A DNA stretch of 64,000 nucleotides from the NCBI RefSeq assembly GCF_011769985.2, contig NZ_CP039734.2:806001-870000 (forward strand), given 5' to 3'. The DNA is from Sulfurospirillum diekertiae (GTDB lineage: Bacteria > Campylobacterota > Campylobacteria > Campylobacterales > Sulfurospirillaceae). This document shows, one piece after another, positions 55,982-64,000 of the stretch (position 1 is the first letter of the stretch; every line of letters begins with the position of its first letter). A program made the translations under genes and the position numbers. Under the pieces are notes generated by a model. It saw only the letters and a list, made by a program, of their open reading frames with translations, was not told where the DNA came from and made no database searches.

Positions 55982-57004
55982 CTATTGGGGATATATAATT
56001 TCCAAGTCTTTGTGAGAATTGATTGGGGAATATTTTTTAGCTACACTTTCAATCAAAGCTTTAGGGTGGATTCCTTGATAGGCTTTAGGCACAGGAAGTA
56101 GCTGTAACTGCTCCTGTGCTAACAACTCAAATGGCATCTGTAATGTCGTTTGGTGGATGCGTTTATTGGCGGTATTGTCCAACCATTTTAGAACTTCCGC
56201 ATTTGCATTATCAAGCGTTAATGTGTAATGTTTCATAGAGAGTCTCACTCGTAATCCATTATGAAAGTTATACCGCAGATAATGGTTAAATCTCTCAACT
56301 TTTCCTTTGGTTTTAGCGCGATAGGGTTTGCATACTTTGATACTAAATCCACAGTGTTTGGCAAAGTCAGCAAACAAGGGATTGAATCTATGATCACCTT
56401 TACCATAGTCATTTCGTGACAATATGACAGTTTTCATATTGTCATATAAACACTCTTTTGGAACACCACCAAAGTAGGCAAAAGCGTTCATATGGCACCC
56501 TATCAAGGTCTCAATCTTCTCATTATTAACGTATTCCACATAAGATGCTCTAGAGTAACCCATCGTCGCTACAAAGGCGGATAAATTATCCTTGGGAAAC
56601 TCTACCCAGTCAACTTGCATCTGCTGGGCTGGTTTGGTTTCAAAGCGTATAATAGGCTCATCTAATTTGGCTCGAGCTCTAAGCTCATATCTTAGTATGA
56701 CTTGTTGAAGCCACCTTAGACTTCCATCATATCCAAGCTTCTTAATCTCTTCATAAATGACGGTTAAGGGTATTTCACTTTTCTGCTGCTCTGCCGTCTC
56801 TAACATCTTGGCGATATGTGGCAAATAAGGATCAACACTGTTAATCACAGGAGGTCTATTGATATGGGGAATATAATCATCTGGAAGATTGGCATAGCGC
56901 CTTACAGTTTCTCTTGAAATACCTAACTTTCTAGCAATGGCACTTTTACTAAACCCTTCAGCTAAAAACTTCTTTATCATTTTAATTTCACCTTTTTTTA
57001 ACAT
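55982..57004 (-). CDS. istA: IS21-family transposase IstA
   Basis: A 340-residue transposase: N-terminal helix-turn-helix (FSKSAIARKLGISRETVRRY) and a DDE integrase core with MQVDWVEF, ECLYDNMKT and KGKVERFNHYLR holding the acidic residues. It appears complete. Confidence 0.92.
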   Translation of the reverse strand: MLKKGEIKMIKKFLAEGFSKSAIARKLGISRETVRRYANLPDDYIPHINRPPVINSVDPYLPHIAKMLETAEQQKSEIPLTVIYEEIKKLGYDGSLRWLQQVILRYELRARAKLDEPIIRFETKPAQQMQVDWVEFPKDNLSAFVATMGYSRASYVEYVNNEKIETLIGCHMNAFAYFGGVPKECLYDNMKTVILSRNDYGKGDHRFNPLFADFAKHCGFSIKVCKPYRAKTKGKVERFNHYLRYNFHNGLRVRLSMKHYTLTLDNANAEVLKWLDNTANKRIHQTTLQMPFELLAQEQLQLLPVPKAYQGIHPKALIESVAKKYSPINSHKDLEIIYPQ

Positions 57005-57129
57005 TCAACTCCTTTCCAAAAAATTGAAAATGGAGTTTAACCAATTTAACTTGGTTCTTTAAGGTTTTAAATCAAAATGCAACTCTCAAATTACATTTTC
57101 TACTGACCAGTTTAGCAGTTCGTTTGACA

Positions 57130-57606
57130 GTACCTGAAGGTCAAGTAAGGCTTTACGTTGAAAATAAAACAGATCCAGCAACACCGATGGAAAAACGCTA
57201 TGTACGTGTTTCGTGTCAGCAGTGTGAAGATGCGCCCTGTGTTGCAGTGTGTCCTAGTAAAGCATGTCACAGAGATAGCAAAACAGGCATTGTGACGATG
57301 AATCCAGATGATTGTATTGCCTGTAAATACTGCATTGTAGCGTGTCCGTATGATGTTCGTTTTATCAATGAAAAAACAAAAGCAGCGGAGAATTGTAATT
57401 TCTGCCTCAATACCAATTTGGCAAAAGGGCAAGCACCGGGCTGTGTGGAAGCTTGTAAATATAAAGCACTGGTATTTGGTGATTTAAACGATGAAAATGC
57501 GTACATCAACCAAATTTTACAGGTTAAAGATTCGGTACGTATGAAGCCGACGTATGGAACAAAACCGAGCTTGCGATACATACCTGTTGTAAAGGTGGGG
57601 GTGTGA
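57130..57606 (+). pseudogene. NrfC/MccC-like ferredoxin, 5' end removed at the IS21 border
   Basis: The remaining ~159 residues hold three Cys groups (CQQCEDAPCVAVCP, CIACKYCIVACP, CNFCLNT..CVEACK), whereas this family normally begins with a CxxCxxC group about 50 residues earlier. The open frame enters the IS end at TTG 57124, which cannot supply the missing cluster. It is followed after 1 nt by a NrfD-like gene, as in mccCD and nrfCD pairs. The context (CcsBA, NosL, ABC permease) favours the sulfite-reduction (mcc/sir) type. Confidence 0.8.
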
Positions 57607-57607
57607 T

Positions 57608-58570
57608 ATGAATGGAGCTATTAATTTTACACATGGATTTTCACATGGCGTTGAGTGGGGATGGCCCATCGCGGTGTATCTTCTCCTTGCGGGTATCTCA
57701 GGGGGTGCATTGATCGTTGCTTTGTTGGTACGTTTCTATAAAAAACAACATGAAGATACGCCACTGCTCAAAGCGGCTTCTTTAGTCTCCTTTGTGACGA
57801 TTGCGTTTGGTATGGTCTTTTTGGTGGGTGATCTTGAAAAACCACTCTATTTTTGGAAAATTTTGATTCATTATAATTTCACATCGGTCATGTCCATTGG
57901 TGTTATGGCGATTTCGATCTATATTCCCTTAACACTCATTATGTGTCTTTATATGTTTGAGAAAGAAATTTCAGTGGTGCTGGCAAAGAAGAGCCAACTG
58001 GTAAGCTATTTTGCGATGATTATGGCTGTATTGACGCGATTTCGCCCTTTCATTGAAGTGTTAAGCGTCATTTTTGCAGTCGTTATTTGTGCTTATACCG
58101 GTTTTTTAATTTCAGTTTTGGTACGCTTTCCTATCTTAAATACAGCGATTTTACCAGCCCTTTTTGTGGTTTCTGGACTTTCTGCTGGAACGGCGTCAGC
58201 GAGTATGGTAGCTTCGTATCTATTCAAAGAAGATACGCACTCCTCTGATCTTAAAACACTCCATACGATTGAATGGCCTATTATGGCAGTTGAGATTATG
58301 TTGATTGCGATGTTATTTGTCTCTTTATTGGTGGGCAATGAGTTTCAACAAACGACCACGGTTGCCTTTAAAAGTGGTATCTATGCAACGTTGTTTTGGG
58401 TCGGTGTCATGGGAGTTGGTTTTGGACTTCCTCTTGTTCTCAACTTTGTTTTAGGCAAAAAAATTGCTTCGACACACATGGCGTTTTACCTTTCTGGGTT
58501 GGCAAGTGTTTTAGGTGTTTTGTGCCTTAGAATGTTTATTATTTACGCAGGACAAACGTTTGGCGTGTAA
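57608..58570 (+). CDS. NrfD/MccD-like quinol dehydrogenase membrane subunit
   Basis: A 320-residue protein with eight or so helices, an N-terminal HGVEWGWPIAVYLLLAGISGGAL segment (the NrfD family signature residues Trp-Pro and Gly-Gly) and GLSAGTASASMV. Such subunits oxidise menaquinol and hand electrons to the ferredoxin partner. That partner is truncated here, so the pair is probably inactive unless complemented. Confidence 0.85.
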   Translation: MNGAINFTHGFSHGVEWGWPIAVYLLLAGISGGALIVALLVRFYKKQHEDTPLLKAASLVSFVTIAFGMVFLVGDLEKPLYFWKILIHYNFTSVMSIGVMAISIYIPLTLIMCLYMFEKEISVVLAKKSQLVSYFAMIMAVLTRFRPFIEVLSVIFAVVICAYTGFLISVLVRFPILNTAILPALFVVSGLSAGTASASMVASYLFKEDTHSSDLKTLHTIEWPIMAVEIMLIAMLFVSLLVGNEFQQTTTVAFKSGIYATLFWVGVMGVGFGLPLVLNFVLGKKIASTHMAFYLSGLASVLGVLCLRMFIIYAGQTFGV

Positions 58571-58600
58571 GATGTATCAATTTGATTTTAAAGGTTTAGC

Positions 58601-61294
58601 ATGAAGTTCATCAGCATTTTAGGAAAACTCTTTTTTTCGTATAAGTTTATCCTCTTCATGTTATTTCTCTTAGGTTTGGGTGCGGGTGTTGCGACGTTTA
58701 TTGAGAGTGTTTACGACACCCAAACCGCCAAAATATTAGTCTATGATGCTTCATGGTATGAAGCCGTGATGCTTTTGTTGACGCTTGCCCTTATAGGGAT
58801 TATCTACAAAAATAAAATGTGGAAAAAGCTGGGTGCTTTTATCTTGCATCTTGCATTTGTTGCCATTCTCATTGGTGCAGGATTGACGCGTTATACGGGA
58901 TATGAGGGCATTATTCACATCAGAGAGGGACTCAGTGAAAATGAGATGCTCAGTGTTAAAGCCTACTTACAAATTAAAACAGAGAAAGAATCCTTTGAAT
59001 ATCCGCTAGCCTTAGCGCAAATGGGCAATAATAGCTTTTCCTATCGTGAAATAATCGATGGGAAACCTTTACATGTAAACTACAAAAGCTATCATGCAGG
59101 CTCCAAAGGGGAACTTGGTACGCTGATGGTGGAAGTCACCTATGATAATAAAACAAAAACAGCCAAGATAGAAGGTGGAGCAGGGTGGATAGAACCTCCA
59201 ACACTGCTTCATTTTGATAATGTTGAAATAGCGCTCGCTTGGGGTTCAAAAGTGGTCGAACTTCCTTTTGCCCTTAAATTGGTTAATTTTCAACTAGAGC
59301 GATATGCTGGCTCACAAAGTCCCTCTTCGTATGCCAGCGAGATTGAAGTGCACGATAAAGCAGAAGAGCGCACCTTGCCTTACCGCATTTTTATGAATCA
59401 TCCTTTGCACTATAAAGGGTATACCTTTTTTCAATCTTCCTACGATACCGATGAAAAAGGAACGATTTTGGAAGTCAATAAAGACCCTGGCAAATGGCCA
59501 ACGTATTTTGGGTATTTACTGCTTTGCGTAGGATTTATCGGTAACTTTTTTACCAAAGGAAGCCGATTTTTAAAATTGCGCTCTTTCCTTCAAAAAAGCG
59601 CTTTGACCCTTTTCTTACCGCTACTTCTTTGTTCATCTACTTTTTTAAAAGCAGATACCGCCGATTCGCTTGAGCAGTTTCGCAAAAACTCACGTGATCA
59701 TGCCAATGGAGCGTTTAGTGCTTTATTGGTGCAAGATTATATGGGACGCATTAAGCCTATTAGCACCGAAGCGGTTGAAATTGTCAATAAAATAGCGGGC
59801 AAAAGCTCTCTTTTTGGACTCAGCCCTGAGCAGGTGATCTTAGGGATGAGCTCCAACGCCGTTCTTTGGCAAGAGCTTCCTATCATCAAACTCTCCAACG
59901 CTAACATTAAAAAAGCGCTCAATCTACCCCCTGAAACAGAGTATGTAAGTTTTGCTTCTATGTTTGATGCAGAAGGCTACTATAAACTGGCAAAACAGGT
60001 GGCAAGTGCCAATCAAAAAACGCAAAAAAGACGGGATACCTTTGATACCGATGTCATTAAATTTGATGAAAAACTCAATGTCGCTTACCTTACGTTAAAA
60101 GGTGTCTTTTTTAAATTTATTCCGATTCCCAATGATCCTGCGCATAAATGGATCGCTCCGAATGACGCCTTTGACCATCCGATGATTAGTAGTGACGTTA
60201 AAAGCATGCTGAATGACTACTTTGTAGCGCTTCAAGACGGTGTGACAAATAACCACTGGGAGAGTGCCAACATAGCACTTGCGAAGCTCAAAGAAAATCA
60301 ACGCAGTACCAGTGGCGATATGTTGCCAAGCGATACACGCGTACAGGCTGAAGTGCTTTATAACCATATGGGGCTGTTCCAAAAACTTGTTGGATTTTAC
60401 TTTGTGCTTGGCATTGGTGCATTCATGTTGGCTGTCTTTTCCATCTTTACATGTAAAAGTTATCCAAAGCTTGAAAAAGGTGTTCTATACCTCTTTTTGG
60501 CAGGATTTATCGTGCATACATTAGGGTTGGCATTGAGGTGGTATATCTCAGGACATGCCCCATGGAGTGACTCGTATGAGTCGATGGTCTATATCGGTTG
60601 GTCAGCAAGTTTTGCAGGTGTGATGGTCTTTCGCAAATCCATTCTCTCCCTCTCAGCAGCTGCCATACTCGCTGCCATCGTGATGCTGGTCGCACACATG
60701 AGTTTTGTCAACCCTCAAATCACCAATCTAGTTCCTGTTTTAAAATCGTATTGGCTGACGATTCATGTCTCGGTGATTACGGCAAGTTATGGCTTTTTGG
60801 GCATGGGTGCACTGCTTGGTTTAATGGCTTTAGTATTGATGCTCTTTAAAAATAAGAAAAATGCGTTACGCATTAACGAGCAGATCAGGCATATCGCCGC
60901 AATCAATGAAATTAGCCTTATCATCGGGCTTTCCATGCTTACGGTTGGAAACTTCTTTGGGGGAATTTGGGCAAATGAGTCATGGGGACGTTACTGGGGT
61001 TGGGATCCTAAAGAGACATGGGCATTTGTCTCTATCATTGTGTATGCCATGATCGTACATCTTCGTTTTATCCCAAAACTGAACTCCATCTATGTCTTTT
61101 CCATTGCGTCACTTTTGGGTTATACGTCCATCATTATGACTTATTTTGGGGTTAATTTTTACCTGACGGGTATGCACTCGTACGCCGCAACGGGTGAAAG
61201 TCCTGACGTTCCAAGTTTTGTTTATTATACGTTGATCATGCTTCTTAGTCTTTGTGCGTTAGCGTATAAAGGTAGAGATGTTAAGGGCATTTAG
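58601..61294 (+). CDS. CcsBA-type fused cytochrome c haem lyase
   Basis: An 897-residue fusion of ResB-like (residues about 1-330) and ResC/CcsA-like (about 560-897) parts with some ten helices, and the Trp-rich haem-handling motif WGRYWGWDPKETWAF near residue 805. Wolinella has three such lyases, of which CcsA1 serves the unusual haem site of the sulfite reductase MccA. The locus suggests a CcsA1-like role here. Palindromes at 59069-59078 and 60447-60456 encode Leu-His-Val-Asn and Phe-Thr-Cys-Lys. Confidence 0.88.
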   Translation: MKFISILGKLFFSYKFILFMLFLLGLGAGVATFIESVYDTQTAKILVYDASWYEAVMLLLTLALIGIIYKNKMWKKLGAFILHLAFVAILIGAGLTRYTGYEGIIHIREGLSENEMLSVKAYLQIKTEKESFEYPLALAQMGNNSFSYREIIDGKPLHVNYKSYHAGSKGELGTLMVEVTYDNKTKTAKIEGGAGWIEPPTLLHFDNVEIALAWGSKVVELPFALKLVNFQLERYAGSQSPSSYASEIEVHDKAEERTLPYRIFMNHPLHYKGYTFFQSSYDTDEKGTILEVNKDPGKWPTYFGYLLLCVGFIGNFFTKGSRFLKLRSFLQKSALTLFLPLLLCSSTFLKADTADSLEQFRKNSRDHANGAFSALLVQDYMGRIKPISTEAVEIVNKIAGKSSLFGLSPEQVILGMSSNAVLWQELPIIKLSNANIKKALNLPPETEYVSFASMFDAEGYYKLAKQVASANQKTQKRRDTFDTDVIKFDEKLNVAYLTLKGVFFKFIPIPNDPAHKWIAPNDAFDHPMISSDVKSMLNDYFVALQDGVTNNHWESANIALAKLKENQRSTSGDMLPSDTRVQAEVLYNHMGLFQKLVGFYFVLGIGAFMLAVFSIFTCKSYPKLEKGVLYLFLAGFIVHTLGLALRWYISGHAPWSDSYESMVYIGWSASFAGVMVFRKSILSLSAAAILAAIVMLVAHMSFVNPQITNLVPVLKSYWLTIHVSVITASYGFLGMGALLGLMALVLMLFKNKKNALRINEQIRHIAAINEISLIIGLSMLTVGNFFGGIWANESWGRYWGWDPKETWAFVSIIVYAMIVHLRFIPKLNSIYVFSIASLLGYTSIIMTYFGVNFYLTGMHSYAATGESPDVPSFVYYTLIMLLSLCALAYKGRDVKGI

Positions 61295-61368
61295 TTTTAC
61301 ATGTAAAGGATGCGTGATATGATCTTGTCAAAAATTGAAAATACAGCAGGGATTAAAAAGGAAGAAAA

Positions 61369-62208
61369 ATGAAAAAAGAGCTACTGATCTTAATAGCGTG
61401 TGCCGTGATGGCTCAGGCAGGTTTTATCAAAGAAGGTATAGAAGCCAAAGAGAGTGGTGATCATCAAAAATTGGTTGAAATTTACGACAAAGCGTGCAAT
61501 GAAGGCAAAGCTTCAGGGTGTTATAACCTTGCGGTACTTTATGCTGAAGGTACTGGCAATGTCACCAAAGATTTTACAAAAGCGGTTAAACTGTATGAAA
61601 AAGCGTGCGATGGCAACTTTGCTTCTGCTTGTTACAACCTAGCGCTCTTATATGCAGGTGGCACGGATGGTGTGAAGCAAGACTTCACAAAAGCAAGCGA
61701 ACTGTATGAAAAATCGTGTGCGGATAATGAAGGATGTACCAATTTAGGACTCTTGTATGCCAATGGCGCGGGTGTCAAACAAAGCTATACCAAAGCGGCA
61801 GAACTGTACACCAAAGCGTGTAAGAATGAAGATTTGATGGGATGCAATAACCTAGGCTTCCTGTATGCTGGTGGAAAAGGGGTGACACAAGATTATAAAA
61901 AAGCAAGTGAATACTACCAAAAAACCTGCGATGGTAATGTGGCGGTAGGATGCGATAATCTAGGGCTTTTATACGCAGCAGGAAAAGGGGTTGCGCAAGA
62001 TTATAAAAAATCAAGTGAATTATACGAAAAAGCCTGCAAGAGCGGTTACGATCAAAGCTGTAACAATCTTGGTATTTTATACGCAGAGGGTAAAGGGGTA
62101 AGCGTGGATAACGCAAAAGCCAAAGAGCTCTTTAAAGGTACCTGTGACAAAGGACTTCAAGTCGGTTGTGAAAATGCTCAACTCTTAGAGAAAATAACCA
62201 AAAAATAA
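61369..62208 (+). CDS. Sel1-repeat, cysteine-rich exported protein
   Basis: A 279-residue protein: signal peptide to about Ala18, then seven Sel1-like repeats of about 36 residues, each with a Cys near NLAVLYAEGTG and one near YEKACDGN. They are like the Helicobacter Hcp proteins, where the Cys pair is disulfide-bonded. A periplasmic chaperone-like or scaffold role is plausible. A palindrome lies on each side (61297-61306, 62211-62220). Confidence 0.83.
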   Translation: MKKELLILIACAVMAQAGFIKEGIEAKESGDHQKLVEIYDKACNEGKASGCYNLAVLYAEGTGNVTKDFTKAVKLYEKACDGNFASACYNLALLYAGGTDGVKQDFTKASELYEKSCADNEGCTNLGLLYANGAGVKQSYTKAAELYTKACKNEDLMGCNNLGFLYAGGKGVTQDYKKASEYYQKTCDGNVAVGCDNLGLLYAAGKGVAQDYKKSSELYEKACKSGYDQSCNNLGILYAEGKGVSVDNAKAKELFKGTCDKGLQVGCENAQLLEKITKK

Positions 62209-62230
62209 GTTTACATGTAAGGAAGAACAG

Positions 62231-63091
62231 ATGATGTTACGAGCGGTTTTCATTTTATCTATTTTACTCAATATTTCCTATGCGCAGATGTTTCAAACCG
62301 TTCCTGAAGTCAATGCAACCCTTATCCAATCTGGAAATGACAAATACGCGTGTCCGAATTGTGGGATGCATTTGGTCAAGTTTTACAAAACCAGTCACAC
62401 CCACGCCAACCATCAGTATTGCTCCATTCACTGCCTTTATGAAGCGACCCAAGGGGTAATCCCCGAAGATGCCAAAGTGGTCGATACGATCACGCTAGAG
62501 CTCATTGATGTGAAAAAAGCGTTTTACGTTGTGGGGAGTAAAGTGCGAGGTACGATGACGCGCACGAGCAGTTACGCCTTTGGAAGCGAAAAAGACGCAC
62601 AGACGTTTGCCACAGACAATGGCGGTAAAATCATGAATTTTGAGCAAGCGTATGCGGTTGCGGCAGAGGATTTTCCCAAAGATTTTGCCAAACCAACACC
62701 TTCCAAATTAGCGTCAAGTGCTAAAATCGAAGTACCTCAAGATGCCAAATGCCCCGTGTGTGGCATGTTTGTTGCCAAATACCCGCAATGGGTTGCGATG
62801 ATTGAGGGTGAAAAAACGTACTATTTTGATGGCGTGAAAGATATGATGAAGTACTATTTTGCGCAAAAGATCAGTGCGGAGAAGCTTTTTGTGAGTGATT
62901 ATTACAAGCTTTTAAAACTCGAAGCCACCAAAGCGTTTTACGTCCAAGGCTCGAATGTGTATGGACCAATGGGCAGTGAACTAATCCCTTTTGCCACGCA
63001 AGAAGAAGCGCTTGGTTTTGCACATGACCATGATGGTCAAAAGGTGCTTCCTTTTGAAGAAATTACCGAAATGATGGTCAAAAACCTATGA
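62231..63091 (+). CDS. Tandem NosL-domain copper-binding protein
   Basis: A 286-residue exported protein with a signal peptide and two NosL-like modules, each with a CPxCGM motif (CPNCGMHLVKF near residue 40 and CPVCGMFVAKY near 175) and the FYVxGSxVxGxM strand. NosL proteins bind Cu(I), and sulfite reductase MccA contains copper, so a copper-delivery role in the mcc-type locus is likely. It overlaps the next gene by 4 nt. Confidence 0.85.
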   Translation: MMLRAVFILSILLNISYAQMFQTVPEVNATLIQSGNDKYACPNCGMHLVKFYKTSHTHANHQYCSIHCLYEATQGVIPEDAKVVDTITLELIDVKKAFYVVGSKVRGTMTRTSSYAFGSEKDAQTFATDNGGKIMNFEQAYAVAAEDFPKDFAKPTPSKLASSAKIEVPQDAKCPVCGMFVAKYPQWVAMIEGEKTYYFDGVKDMMKYYFAQKISAEKLFVSDYYKLLKLEATKAFYVQGSNVYGPMGSELIPFATQEEALGFAHDHDGQKVLPFEEITEMMVKNL

Positions 63092-63276
63092 AATTTTTAG
63101 CAATGCTTGCCGCCTCTTTCTCCATCATTTATCTGGTGTTGGTGGTGCATGCATTGCATTATCCAAGTCAGCAAAAAGCCGAAGAGATTGAAGTACTCTC
63201 TTTACATGTAAAAGATACCAAAGCTTCTTTGAGCTTTCCAACACCTGCGTATCAAAGGTTTGTGTATGCCCAGTAA
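63088..63276 (+). CDS. 62-residue single-helix membrane protein
   Basis: A small protein with one N-terminal helix (about 4-24) and a polar tail. It overlaps the NosL gene by 4 nt and the ABC permease by 11 nt, so it is surely co-translated. I do not recognise the family. The palindrome at 63202-63211 is read as Leu-His-Val-Lys. Confidence 0.65.
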   Translation: MKFLAMLAASFSIIYLVLVVHALHYPSQQKAEEIEVLSLHVKDTKASLSFPTPAYQRFVYAQ

Positions 63277-64000
63277 AAATTTTATAGAGTATGCGATTTT
63301 ACTGCTCTTTAAAGACCGCAATGATCATCTTTTTAGCTTTTTGATCTTCTCTTTTATTGTCTTTATTTTAAGTTCGGTGCTCTTTATCTCTGATTCGCTG
63401 CAATACGATCTGATTCAAAGTATCAAATCACATCCGCAGATTGTGGTCGAAAACACCAGAGCGGGGCGTGCGTATGAGATGCACGATGGTTATGTCTATG
63501 ATATTACGCAGATCACGGGAGTGAGCAACGTCGAGGGCGTTGTGGACGGGTACTATTATTTTGCGCAAAAACGGGTGTGGTTTCACGTCATTGGCGATGC
63601 TCATTTGGCTAAAGATGAGATGGTCATCGGGCAGGGCGTGCAAAAAGAGATGGCGGAGCTTTACTATAAAGATGTGTTTCATTTTCTCAACGAAGAGCGC
63701 ATGATCGCCGTCAAAATCGATAAAATTGCTCCCAAAGGCACCAACATTATCTCCAATGATGCGATTTATCTCAATCCCAACACGGCGCGTGCTGTTTTGG
63801 GCATGGAGATGGATGAGTACTCAAAGCTCTATGTCACCGTTCCCAATCCAAATGAAGTGAGCGAAATCGCACTCAAAATTGTCGAGCTTTACCCCAGTGT
63901 CAAAGCCACTTCGCAAGCCGATGCCATCGGTGCCGTGCGCCATTTGTACTACTACAAAGGGGGCATTTTTATGATTCTCTACGTGATTGCAATGGTTTCG
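63266..64000 (+). CDS. FtsX/MacB-like ABC transporter permease (3' partial)
   Basis: The first 245 residues are visible: N-terminal membrane helix (FLIFSFIVFILSSVLFISDSL), a long extracytoplasmic domain, and the start of the second helix at the window end. This is the MacB/FtsX permease topology. ABC permeases of this kind occur beside NosL genes in copper or sulfite-reductase maturation loci. Start ATG 63266. Confidence 0.8.
   Translation, partial: MPSKNFIEYAILLLFKDRNDHLFSFLIFSFIVFILSSVLFISDSLQYDLIQSIKSHPQIVVENTRAGRAYEMHDGYVYDITQITGVSNVEGVVDGYYYFAQKRVWFHVIGDAHLAKDEMVIGQGVQKEMAELYYKDVFHFLNEERMIAVKIDKIAPKGTNIISNDAIYLNPNTARAVLGMEMDEYSKLYVTVPNPNEVSEIALKIVELYPSVKATSQADAIGAVRHLYYYKGGIFMILYVIAMVS

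Noticed and set aside
57124-57152. TTGACA in the IS21 right end as an outward -35 box for the sulfite locus
   Set aside because: No acceptable -10 hexamer occurs 16-18 bp downstream.
58601-61294. NrfI of a nitrite reductase operon
   Set aside because: No nrfH or nrfA is adjacent, and NosL plus ABC permease neighbours fit an mcc/sir-type locus better; NrfI-like function is not excluded.

Overview
The window looks like chromosome from a Campylobacterota (epsilonproteobacterial) respiratory generalist, most like Sulfurospirillum. Evidence: the tail of a nap operon in the epsilon order (napB-napF-napL-napD), a DUF4492-cydAB cluster, an epsilon-type petABC (Rieske, long cytochrome b, di-heme cytochrome c), a CcsBA-type fused haem lyase, several PAS/chemoreceptor proteins and AT-rich intergenic DNA. 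This is inference from gene content, without database comparison.

Layout. 1-2742: end of the nap operon plus a PAS protein. 2890-5976: SLAC1/TehA-type channel, a DUF134 regulator and two NifX-like proteins behind a promoter with repeated operators. 6065-9073: cytochrome bd oxidase with two small accessory ORFs. 9184-11725: ychF, a MORN-repeat lipoprotein-like protein and an FTR-rhodanese fusion. 11997-24672: a respiratory block with a TorD chaperone, Tat-exported molybdopterin oxidoreductase, ferredoxin subunit, a response regulator/periplasmic binding protein/histidine kinase trio, cytochrome bc1 and a porin. The three operons of this block share T-tract direct-repeat sites, and two of them are preceded by copies of the same ~90-nt non-coding element. 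24720-34834: a broken c-di-GMP protein, psd, dbpA-like helicase, a repeat membrane protein, a YheO-like regulator, a dehydrogenase, a chemoreceptor and an IS5-family element. 35033-43954: leuA with a Val/Leu-rich leader peptide, small metabolic genes, an HD-GYP protein, a chemoreceptor, a frameshifted XRE regulator and yebC. 44076-51977: LUD protein, TAXI-TRAP transporter, YitT, an outer-membrane barrel and groESL under CIRCE. 52107-57129: tRNA-Met, a small integrated element (integrase, excisionase-like, Rep-like) and an IS21-family element. 57130-64000: remnant of what looks like an mcc/sir-type sulfite respiration operon (truncated ferredoxin, NrfD-like, CcsBA, Sel1, NosL, ABC permease) whose 5' part is missing at the IS21 end.

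The most unusual feature is a dispersed 10-12 bp palindrome, TTACATGTAA (commonly TTTACATGTAAA). I counted 37 exact copies by eye, 21 between genes and 16 inside them. Between genes it forms hairpins and sits at every convergent gene junction with a gap of 25 nt or more (five of five). Inside genes it is read as Leu-His-Val or Thr-Cys. It is absent from both insertion sequences and from the integrated element. Two further broken genes (an EAL protein and an XRE regulator) carry frameshifts, partly at homopolymers, so both real decay and sequencing error must be considered.
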